From: Nelumbo lutea
Lineage: Eukaryota; Streptophyta; Magnoliopsida; Proteales; Nelumbonaceae
DNA: 64,000 bases
Assembly (NCBI GenBank): GCA_022828595.1
Contig: JAKGHH010000003.1
Coordinates: 97,673,583-97,737,582 of the forward strand
Reading direction: 5' to 3'
Shown here piece after piece: positions 1 to 10,176 of this stretch. The translations under genes were made by a program, and so were the position numbers. The notes beneath the pieces were generated by a model. It made no database searches and had not been told where the DNA came from. It saw only the letters and a program-made list of their open reading frames with translations. How positions within the stretch are numbered: the first letter of the stretch is position 1; the number at the start of each line of letters is the position of its first letter.

Positions 1-359
1 GATTTTTAGTTAATTGTTGGTATTTTTTTATTATTATTCAACAATTTTGCATATAAGTATTTCTTTTGCAATAAAATACTATTAATAAAACATGTTTTAC
101 ATTTTAAATTTTCATTAATTTTTATCATTTTTAATGAGTTCATTATGCACAATAAAGGTCTCTCAACTCATAAGTTATGTAATAATATTATTAAAACTAT
201 CAATTAATATTTAAATTTCTTATTTTTATTAGCATTTATTAAGTTTGATTTTTAAGTGGAATTGAAATACGTTTTTAATATTTACTAAGTTTTGTTAATA
301 TTTATTTTTGTTGAAAGTTTAGTGAATTTTTAAATTAATATATTTTTGATTGTTTAACC
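1..359. other. AT-rich intergenic sequence
   Basis: I see no coding frame, RNA gene or recognisable element here. It is A/T-rich DNA that ends at the left target-site duplication of the MITE that follows. Confidence 0.6.
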
Positions 360-677
360 CAATGTTTTTAAAATCGGAACCCTGACAAAACCGACCCAGA
401 CAATGAATTGGTCAGGGTTCCGGTTCCCGTAAATCACAAGGGTCTAACTGTTCGAACCGAATAAACGGCCCGTTTTGACAAAAAAATAAAAAATTTTATC
501 AAAAATAAAAACCAGCTGAACCGTTGAACGGTTCGACTGCCCGGGTAATCAGTTTGGTGACCAAATCAACAGTTTTGGGAGAAATAACAATTATGGGGTA
601 AAACGGAACTGATCACATAACCGGTTCCCGATTTTTCTAGTCCGACCATCCAGTCCGGTCCGATTTTAAAAACCATG
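360..677. mobile_element. hAT-like MITE, family A, copy 1
   Basis: A non-coding element of about 318 bp with terminal inverted repeats: the left end reads CAATGTTTTTAAAATCGG and the right end, on the other strand, CATGGTTTTTAAAATCGG. It is flanked by the 8-bp direct repeat gtttaacc (352-359 and 678-685), the duplication length expected of hAT transposons. The interior is rich in gaaccg/cggttc motifs. Related copies lie at 25874-26141, 55275-55590 (decayed) and 55869-56165. It has no ORF, so it would need a transposase supplied in trans. The superfamily call rests on TIR and target-site length only. Confidence 0.75.
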
Positions 678-685
678 GTTTAACC

Positions 686-2570
686 TCAACCTATTTATAT
701 TATTTGATTTATATTATTACTAATCTCTCTCTCTCTCTCTCTTTGAAATGTAACAATAACATAAATTAAAATAAGAGGCGTTGAAAAAACCAAAGATCTC
801 TCTCTCTTAAATGTCTTTTTTAATAACATGCATTAAAATAAGAGGCACAAGAAAACCCAAAGGTCTCTCTCTAATAGTGTACAACTTTATTAATTTAATC
901 AAAATAAATAATGATTATTGTTTTATATTTTTAAAACAAAAAAATAAAATAATGCAAAAATAGAGAAAACAGATAAATAGTTTCTCTCAAATGACAGACA
1001 TGCTGACATGGCACATCCAATTTTAGCGGGGGACCATGCGATGCACGGGATTTGTTAAGAGAAAACTATAATTTATACTATTTTTAAATAATTTAATTAA
1101 TAATTTTGTAAGATATTAAAGTATTATCAATTTCAATATTATGTTATAATTATTTTAAGAATTTTTTTAAATTTATTACATATTTTCATTATGTTAACTA
1201 TTTAAAATCTAGTTATGTTAAATATTTAGTTGTTTAAATATTTAAATAATATGTAAAATATTAAAAATTTTTGTTATTTACTGAATTTAATAATCCATAA
1301 AATTATAATTCATACTATTAATACGTAATTTCATTATTAAAATTTTAAGATAATAAATTATTATTAATTTCAATATTATGTTATAATCATTTTCTACTTG
1401 TAAGAAAATTTTTAAAATTATTACAAATTTCCATTATTTTAACTATTTAAAATATAGTTATGTTCTATATTTAGTTATTTAAATATTCAAACAATTTGTA
1501 AAAAATTTAAATTTTTTGTTATTTGAATTTTATTTATTTAAATCTATTACATATTACTACATATTTTTTATATAATTATTTATAAATTTATAATATTTTT
1601 CTAGTTAAGATATTTATTTCTTAAAATATGAAAATAAGATTTTATTTTTAAATGTTAAAGTTTTATTATTTGAATAACATTTAAATTGATGATCTGGAAA
1701 AACAGAATTTAAATTGTTAGTACACAATTTCGTAATATATTTTGTAAAAATATAAAATTATTTTTTTGTGTTTTTAATAAATATTTTAAAATTATTATAT
1801 AATTTTTCTAAGAATATTTAAATAATTCTTAAATTTTTAATCCAAACTTTCTATAGATATAGATAAGAAGTGGGGAGAGGATAAATAAGAATTACAGATA
1901 ATTTATATATTTATAATTTTGAAAATACATTTATCACCAAAAACAATAAATAATTACTGAAATACAATAAATTTTAATTTTAGTATATATAGTTATAAAA
2001 TAAACACAGATTAAGAGTTTAAAAATTATTATTAATAAATATTTTTTTTGAGAGTTATTTTCTCAAATTATTACTTGATATAAGTGAAATTAGTGATTTA
2101 CAATATTATGTACAAATATTAAATTATTATTAATTTCAATATTATGTTATAATTATTTTTCTAATTTTTAGGATTTTTTAAATTTATTATATAATTTCTT
2201 CATTTTAACTATTTAAAATCTAATTATGTTAAATATTTTGTTATTTAAAATATTTATTTACTTAAATACTTAAATAATATGTAAAATATTTCAATTTTAA
2301 AATATGAATTATTTATTGGATTTAATTATCCATAAAATCATAATTTATACTATTATTACATAATTCCATTATTAATTTTGTAATATATTAAATAATTATT
2401 AATTTCAATATTATGTTATAAATATTTTTCTACTTTGAAGAAATTTTAAACTTATTACGTAATTTCGTTCTTTTAACTATTTAAAATCTAGTAATGATAA
2501 ATATTTAAATAATCTATAAAATATGTATTTTTTTGTTATTTGAATTTTACTTATTTAAATCTATTACATA
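686..2570. repeat. AT-rich DNA with a diverged ~460-bp duplication about 1 kb apart
   Basis: There are no genes. A (CT)n run lies at 728-742. The blocks at about 1090-1553 and 2105-2570 are recognisable diverged copies of each other. They share, in the same order, words such as aatattatgttataat, aactatttaaaatcta, atccataaaat and atctattacatat. The same AT-rich unit continues into the tandem array at 2571. It looks like old satellite-like or MITE-derived DNA; I cannot assign a family. Confidence 0.6.
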
Positions 2571-3008
2571 TCATTAAATATTTGAAAAAAATATTTAATA
2601 GGAATTGTTAGATAAATAGATATAGATAGGGTAGATGATTATTTATACATTTAATAGGAAAAACATTTAAACATTTAGAATATTTAAATAATTATTAATT
2701 TTTTTAATCCAAACTTATATCATTAAATATTTGAAAAACATTTAATAGGAATTATTAGATAGATAGATATAGATAGGGGAGAGGATTATTTAAACATTTA
2801 ATAGGAAAAACATTTAACATTTAGAATATTTAAATAATTATTAAATTTTTTAATCCAAACTTATATCATTAAATATTTGAAAAAACATTTAATAGGAATT
2901 ATTAGATAGATAGATATAGATAGGGGAGAGGATTATTTAAACATTTAATAGGAAAAACATTTAAACATTTAGAATATTTAAATAATTCTTAAATTTTTTA
3001 ATCCAAAC
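2571..3008. repeat. Tandem repeat, three copies of ~147 bp
   Basis: Three consecutive copies start at 2571, 2720 and 2866 (periods 149 and 146 bp). Each begins tcattaaatatttgaaaaa, passes through ttaataggaat and a gatagatatagatagg purine-rich segment, and ends near aatccaaact. Copies 2 and 3 are nearly identical and copy 1 is more diverged. A related single unit ending lies at about 1840-1880. There is no coding capacity. Confidence 0.85.
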
Positions 3009-3427
3009 TTTCTTTAGATAGATATGGATAAAAAGTTGGGGAGAGGGTAAATAGAAATTAGACATAATTTAGAAGAGAAACTCTTTACTAAATTAGAGAT
3101 CATTTTTGAGATAAATAGCAATTAAAGATAATTTAGAAGATAAATAGGAATTACAGATAATTTTGGAGAAAGTGGGGATAGTGGGGGAGGTAGTTTAGAA
3201 GAAGAGATTATTTAGGTTCTAGGAAAGTGCATCTCATTGGTTATTTTAAAAATGACATGGAATAAAAAAATAAAAAATTCAAAAAATAGGAGATGAAATA
3301 TGTTCATTTTGCTTCCCTTAATGAAATCTTCTAGGTCCAATGGACACACTAAGATTGGCTTAAATTGAGTGATCACAATTCTCTTTTTTTTTCACTAGTG
3401 AATGATCCCGTATACTAAGTACAGGGA

Positions 3428-4528
3428 ATCAGTAATGTTAAATTTACATTATGGAATCAATAATATTAAATTTATATTTATTAATATTTTAAATAATTAT
3501 TAAAATTTCAAAAAATGTTTATTTAAAAAAAAATAGATTTTCAATAATTAATTGAGATTGATAGAATGTAGGTATAAATGGTTATGAATAACTACTTTTG
3601 CATTTTTTGCATTTTTTAGGAATGGATTGAAAATGGTGGTAGTGGGTTTGTGAGCTTTAGCAGCAACTTCTCAGAAAATGTCACATGTCTAGCTTTTCAG
3701 AAAAATGAGAATGACATGTGTCTGAATGGTGGGGGGCTGTAGCCTAGTAGCGGGCTATGGGCTTTTGTAGGAATTTCTTAGAAATTGCCATGTGTCTAGC
3801 TTTCTAGAAAATGAGAAGACTACTTGTTTGAATGATGGTAGTGGGTTATGTGCTTTAACAACAAGTTCTCAGAAAATGCCATGTGTCTAAATTTGAAAAA
3901 GCCACGTGTCTGAATAGTGGGGGCTATAGCCTGAAAACCTTCCTTTAATAATCAGTAATATTAAATTTACATTATGAAATCAATAATGTTAATTTTATAT
4001 TTATTAATATTTTAAATAATTGTTAAAATTTTAAAAATACTTATTTCAAAAATATCTTTATAATAATTATTAGAATATGGATAATTTTCTTTTGTTATGA
4101 ATTATGATACATGTAAAGGGTTAATGATTAAATGATTGATAGAATGTAGGCAAAAGTGGTTGTAAAGAAACATTTTTGCATTTTCTACAATTTTTTTAGG
4201 AATGAATTGAAAATGGTGATAGTGGATTGTGGGCTTTACCATCAATTTCTCAGAAAATGCCACGTGTCTAGATTTTCAGAAAAATGAGAAAGCCATGTGT
4301 CTGAATAGTGGGGGGTTGTGGCATGGTAGTGGGCTATGGACTTTAGTAGGAATTTCTCATAAACTGCCACTTGTTTAGCTTTCTAGAAAATGAGAATATC
4401 ACTTGTCTAAATGGTGGTAGTAGGCTGTGGGCTTTAACAACTTCTCAGAAAATACCATGTGTCTAAATTTAAAAAAGCCATATGTTTCAATGATGGGGCT
4501 ATAGCCTAAAAACCTTTCTTTAAAAAAG
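3428..4528. repeat. Diverged 523-bp tandem duplication
   Basis: Unit 1 (3428-3950) and unit 2 (3951-4528) start with the same atcagtaat-attaaatttacatta stretch. Both continue through a block in which the motif tctcagaaaatgcca-tgtgtctag recurs several times, and both end at agcct-aaaaccttt. Just before unit 1, at 3395-3426, is a cactagtgaatgatcccgta boundary motif. Its reverse complement recurs at about 50624-50662, so this may be the end of a dispersed element. The short ORFs here are not credible genes. Confidence 0.75.
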
Positions 4529-5442
4529 AAACTGAAACAAAATCCGTGCAGCCAAGCAGGCTGATGGTTCTTAGTGTTTTGACCCAAGGATTATAACATC
4601 TGAAGAAAACTCTTAACTAGTGTGCTATCTCATATTTTGATGAGATTTGTAATGTCATTTTTGCAATGGGCCCTGATGGGCTTCACGCTTTGTTTTTCCA
4701 ATCTTCTTAGAAGTTTTTCCTTCCTCAGTGAATCACACTTATCAGGCGCTCGGCAATGTAATCTCGGTAAGATGTTCATCAATGGGCCAGTTTGGCTCAG
4801 ATTGAGCTTTTTCAGAAATTCTTATAGGCATTCTTTGGACCCGAATTAAAATAGTCTCTATCATGCTAAATTACTTGAACTCCTCATGTAGTTTATGACA
4901 ACTGTTTAATTTGACTTCTCCAAAAAATCTCCCTTCACATTTCAGAAAAATTATACAAATTGATCCCTTTTGATGATGATTTGACTTTGAGATGTTAATT
5001 AACAGAAAAAAAAGGTGATGTCATGATTTTAAACATAATACAATTCTAATTTTTCTCAAGGATAGACAATATTGAAATATCCTTCAACCAAAAAACACAA
5101 AAAATATTAATGGAATAGAAACTGAGAACAATTATTGGAAATTTGTTGTTGATGATGTTGTTATGTGTGAATGGAGATAAAGGTGACTTTATAATTTAAT
5201 ACTCTCCATCTACTCAAACTAATGGATCCCAAATGAGAAACTTTCATTTTTCTTCCAGTAAAGAAAATGAAAGTTCTTTGTTATAAAACCATTAACTCTA
5301 CATACAACCATGCCCAAATTTCTGCAGAACATTTTATATCTATCACAGAAGAAAAAAGGACAATACAGACGTCTATGAACGATGCATAATATAAAGATTA
5401 CATTAATGACAAACTTATTATTTATTTGGAGAGTACATATCT
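4529..5442. other. Intergenic sequence downstream of the receptor-kinase pseudogene
   Basis: No supported gene. This is the 3' flank of the minus-strand kinase pseudogene. Short open frames exist on both strands, but none has recognisable composition or motifs. Confidence 0.5.
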
Positions 5443-7913
5443 TCACCTTGGTCCTGATAGAACTGAAGGCAATATTGGAACAGAAACTCCGAAGCCTGCC
5501 TCATTGTGAGTTACAGTTCTTTCTGCTGGTAATGGTGAAGTTGAGAAGCTATAATCCAAGTCAGGTTCAATGTCCATCACACCCTCCAATACCTTCACCA
5601 CCAGACATGGGTGGCCTTTTCGCAAAATCACCCTGAACACCATGCTGCAAGTCTCATCATTTCCACCGCTACTGCTCCTTGCGACTGCATATCCTCATTG
5701 CTTTTGTCAACCATATCAAGTAGTTTCCCCTCCTCTGCCTTTCTTTTGAATAGACCAATTAAATGCATACAATCCTCTGGTTGAGAACGATCCAAATTTT
5801 TCCTTCCACACAGAATCTCCATGACAACAACCCCAAAGCTATACACGTCTACCTTTTCTGTGACAATTGAGCTCAACCATTCAGGAGCCAGATACCCAGG
5901 AGTTCCTCTCATTGTCGTCATAACTTGGCTCTTATCCTTGTCAATTAGCTTTGACAACCCAAAATCAGAAACCTTGGCATTGAAGTTCTTATTCAAGAGG
6001 ATATTTTGGGGTTTAATATCTAAATGGACCATTCTCTGTCGGCATTCCTCATGGAGATAGGCTAGTTCCTTGGCAATGTCGAAGATAATATTCAACCTAG
6101 TTTGCCAACCAAGAGAGCTCCTGTTTTTGGTTGAAGATCCATTTATCCAAAGACCCATTGGACATGTACTCATAAACTAATAACCTATGTGATTTCTCAG
6201 AACAATATCCAATCAGTCTCACTAAATTGACATGGTGAATGCTGCCAATTGTCTCAACCTCTGCTAAGAATGACTGCTTCACTTGGCCTAAACCATCCAA
6301 GCATTTGACCGCAATTTTGGTGCCATCACCCAGACTCCCTTCATAAACTGATCCAAACCCTCCTTCCCCAACCTTCTTTGAAAAATTTTCAGTCATGCCT
6401 TTCAATTCCTCGTACGAAAATCTCATAGGCATTCCTGGTACTTGATGCAAATCATCCTCCTCGTCTACATCAGTATCTCTTTTGCTCCTATATAGAATAA
6501 CCCAGATGCTAAAAACCAAGAAAACCAAACAGAAAGTTCCAAGACTGGACCCTAAAAGGATTGCTGCCTTGCTTGTTTTCTTTCTTGATGGGGATTTCTG
6601 CACCTTAATGAATGCAAATGCACTATAATTAGTGATTTGCATATTGTTGGCTATAAGGGAATAGAGTTGGGCTGGTAAAGAGCAATTCCCGACTGAAGTA
6701 TTTCCATAATACTGAAAGAGAGCAGCTTTACAGGAACAGTTCTTCACACAGGAATTTCTGCAACTCTCCATACTAATATCTGTAATATCTGGGGAAAAAG
6801 CAGCATTAGTGAAGTAAGTGACGTCCTTGAGCTCAAGAAAACTGTGCAATTGAGGTGACTGACAAGACAAGGGAGTACTCTCTAAACACCCCAGATCCGG
6901 TTGTCGGTCATCTAATGGCGTAAAATATTTTGTTTCCCAAATCAGTTTCATTAGGACAACTACACTGCCCATATGAGCAAATACTGTAATTCCCACAGAA
7001 CGTGGGATAACCACACACATCTAGATCCATATTCTCCGCCAGCACATCTTTCACCCCTCCACCCAAGCACCCATTCGTAAGCTGTCAAATGGCCATCTGG
7101 ACGGAGCCACAGGAACGATGCTGAAGGTAAAGGATCCGTCTCATTTGCCTCGTCTGAGTACACAGTAATGCCTCCTTTCAAGAATAATATATAGCTCAGT
7201 TTTCCAGTCACCATGTATTTGAAATAAATCTGCGGAGGATCCGACTCCATGAACGCAATCACACTTTCTCTGGTAACAGAGAGTGAAAACAAGCCTTGAG
7301 TCGCCGTGAGTCTCTGCCCAGGCACCAACTTCTGCCCGGGGAGCAAAGTGTCTGTTGGGTGATCAAAAGACTGCCAGATGGTCTGATTGTTGGCGTCAAA
7401 GAGCACCAGATTTCCTGTGTCCGTCATCTTCAAGCCCGCGACAGACTTTCCGGTCGTGCTTGTCGACCAAACTAAAGTGCCATCGAAGTCTCGCAAGATC
7501 AAATCTCCATCTGCAGTGAGGTTCAACGTTGCATTGGCTCTAACGGGATTGTTCCGGTTGGCAGACCACATTACTCTAGTGGATTCTATATCATTCATGG
7601 TCGACACATTGCTGATGGGGACAATGAAGACAGAGAACAGAAATGAAGTGCAATTACCATTGCAGTAGAAGCCACAAGAGAAACGAAGACTTTCAGTTCT
7701 TGTAACGAGGATGGGACTCATCGAAATCATGAACCCATCATCGAATACCACAGAATAGGTAGTGGAGGGGATGTTGGTCCATGAATTATTGACTTTGGCT
7801 ATTGGATAATCTAATTCTAAAGCTTGGCCGCTGGTTAAATAACAAGAAGTGGTTAGAAGAATGAGGAGGCGAAAAAGAAAACAACCCATGATCCTGCTCA
7901 TGTCTATTGTCAA
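5443..7913 (-). pseudogene. G-type lectin S-receptor-like Ser/Thr kinase (SD2-5-like), frameshifted
   Basis: Read on the minus strand this is an intron-less receptor kinase of about 820 residues. The order is signal peptide, bulb-type lectin domain (MWSANRNNPV, TGNLVL, IWQSFDHPTDTLLPGQ), Cys-rich EGF-like segment (7054-6930), PAN/apple domain (CRNSCVKNCSC), one membrane helix (about 6580-6490), then a kinase with GEGGFGSVYEG, catalytic IAVK, HLDIKPQNILL, SDFGLSKL and GTPGYLAPEW. HLD in place of HRD makes it a non-RD kinase, as in the SD2-5 group. The frame changes five times, near 7054-7070, 6917-6930, 6100-6106, 5634-5640 and 5608-5615, although homology continues across each break. The C-terminal tail ends at 5443. 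No intron consensus explains the shifts. I call it a recent pseudogene; indel errors in the assembly are the alternative. Intact relatives act as plasma-membrane receptors in defence or stress signalling. Confidence 0.85.
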
Positions 7914-8085
7914 TGCTGCTAAGCAGATCCTGGGTACTGCTATCCTAATACAGAAACGTTACTCAAGGAACAGCAAAAGAAATGAGAGAGGAAGCAGAGA
8001 ACGGAGATATAGACATGGAGAATTTCTTTATCAAGATGATCTAATACTAATTAGTACAGGCCATGAAACCTAAAGCGTTGAATTA

Positions 8086-8845
8086 ATTATTTGATAAACT
8101 TGTACTAATTCAACCATGGATTAAAATTTTCAGGTGCTTCCATAATATTTTATGATTCCTTATGCTTCTTCATTTGTGAAGTCAACCAGACAAGTCGTAT
8201 TCCAAATGTCCATATTAGCATCAGAGATAGCAAAACAAACCATCAAGAATAGAACTAGTACTAGTGGTTTTGGTCTCTTGATTCACATAAACATACATAA
8301 TTAAGTGTAAAGCATCATCAGCTCATCACTCAGCAGGGAGGATAAGGACTCCTTAAGCGGTCCTCCATACCCATAACCCCCTAACCCTGATGGCAACGGG
8401 ATTTGATCCCAAGTCTCTACTACAGCTAACCAGAGAAATTGAGGCTGAGGGGAACTCTTATTCATTATTTGATAAACTTGTACTAATTCAACCATGGATT
8501 AAAATTTTCAGGTGCTGCCATAATATTTTATGATTCCTTATGCTTCTTCATTTGTGAAGTCAACCAGACAAGTCGTATTCCAAATGTCCATATTAGCATC
8601 AGAGATAGCAAAACAAAACCATCAAGAATAGAACTAGTACTAGTGGTTTTGGTCCCTTGATTCACATAAACAATTATAATTAAGTATAAAGCATCATCAG
8701 CTCATCACTCAGCAGGGAGGATAAGGACTCCTTAAGCCGTCCTCCAAACCCATAACCCCTAACCCTGATGGCAACGGGATTTGATCCCAAGTCTCTGCTA
8801 CAGCTAACCAGAGAAATCGAGGCTGAGGGGAACTCTTATTTATTA
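8086..8845. repeat. 378-bp near-identical tandem duplication
   Basis: Copy 1 (8086-8463) and copy 2 (8464-8845) are almost identical over their whole length. Both contain gataaacttgtactaattc near the start and gaggctgaggggaactctta at the end, with only scattered substitutions and small indels. The array begins about 170 bp upstream of the receptor-kinase start codon, so it lies in what would be the promoter. No ORF is shared by the copies. Confidence 0.9.
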
Positions 8846-9883
8846 TTTGTTTCTGATCAGAGCAAATGGCCATCGGATCATCTAAAGGCTGAACGCTAAT
8901 AGTAACAAAAAGAGATTAAAATAACCAGAAATTGAACAAGAATTGGCAATCCATGATCCAGCTGCTCTCCACTGTCTATGCTGATAAGCAGATTTTTTTT
9001 TTTTCGGTAAACAGCTGATAAGCAGATTCAGAAGCTACTAGACCTTACAGAACGGTTCAAAGAAAAGGCCAAATGAATGAGAAGAAGAAAACAAAAGCAA
9101 ACTTTTTCTGAGTTCTGACGTAAAATTAAAATTAGAGAGGTGATGAAGCATGAACAAATGAAGCAAGCCTTGGAATGTTGGATAATTAGCTTCTGTGAAT
9201 TTTCTTGTCTTTTAAAAATTTCAAGTGGTGTAAGACCAAACCGGCGACATTATTTTATTATTCCTACTGCTTCATGCAAGCGTAAGATCAATCAATAATC
9301 CCAAGTCTAACTCAAATCCAACCCAACCCAACCCAAAGTCATCAGTTGAGGTTAGAGTTAGGGTTAGGGGCGTTAGGGGTTCAAGTTCAACAACTTGGCT
9401 TGGGTTAGCGTTGACCTGAACCCAACCTAACCCTGCCCGAGCAAAGTTTGATATTATTATTTATTGGGCCAGGCTTGGACTTCAACGAATTAAACCCAGC
9501 CAGAAGTTTATTAATGGGCCAGTTTGGCGTGGATTCAGCTTTCTGGGCAGACAGTGCCAGGCCCGGGCCCGGACCTAATTTCTTAGGACAGTAATCTAAA
9601 TTTCAAAATCAAACAGCTAAATGAAATCTCACAATAATCTGAACATACATAAAAAAGCAGAACACATTAAAAATACATTGCTGATTATGGTAAAATGCAA
9701 CAGGCTTAAAATGCAGATCAGAAATACAAAAACCCTCATGAACTTTCAGAAGTCAAGCCTGATCTGCTTGAAAAGCATTGACTAAAGTATCACCAAAAGA
9801 TCTTTCAAAGCTCTAGCTACAATTCTTTTTTATTTTTGTAATCTCAAATAAATTGGGGCTCAGTGAGAAAGTCAGGAAGATAG
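8846..9883. other. Intergenic sequence
   Basis: No gene seen. Around 9310-9560 there is a C/G-rich patch of aacccaaccc and its complement, plus gggcccgggcc-like text, resembling the interior of the hAT-like MITEs elsewhere in the window. I could not define its ends. The rest is unremarkable. Confidence 0.45.
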
Positions 9884-10041
9884 CTAGGTTACAGATAGTT
9901 CATCAGGGTAGTAATCTCTCCACACCCACCCATCTCCCAGTCTCCCTTTGCTGGCAGTGAAGGCCTCACAGAGCTCCCTAACTTCCCTGGGTGTTGCCTC
10001 CAGTTCCTTAGAATAGAGAGGTCGACACATTCCCAACACTC
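9884..10041 (-). other. Possible orphan 3' exon (unknown)
   Basis: Minus-strand open segment of about 50 residues (ending RDYYPDELSVT, then stop) directly after a good polypyrimidine-CAG acceptor (tttttctgtcag). Composition is protein-like: charged, with an EVRELCEAF helix. It lies 135 bp downstream of the stop of the four-exon gene at 10177-13163, on the same strand. It could be an alternative last exon of that gene or a remnant of another. I do not recognise it. Confidence 0.3.
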
Positions 10042-10176
10042 TGACAGAAAAAAAAAATATTGATGCAAAAAAATAAGCAATGAAATACAAATTTAATGTT
10101 ACTTTGGCTACATAAATCCTAAACAAATACTATGAACAGAAACCCTTTTGCTTCAAGGTAATCCCTCCTAATCCCA

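Noticed and set aside
4622..4849. 75-codon plus-strand ORF
   Set aside because: Hydrophobic, repeat-adjacent and without motifs; the tttggctcagattgagcttt text recurs near 9520, so it is repeat-derived.
9350..9375. Telomere-like gttagggttaggg
   Set aside because: Only about two plant-unrelated TTAGGG-like units (plants use TTTAGGG) within a patch of ggttagag and aaccc words; not an interstitial telomere.
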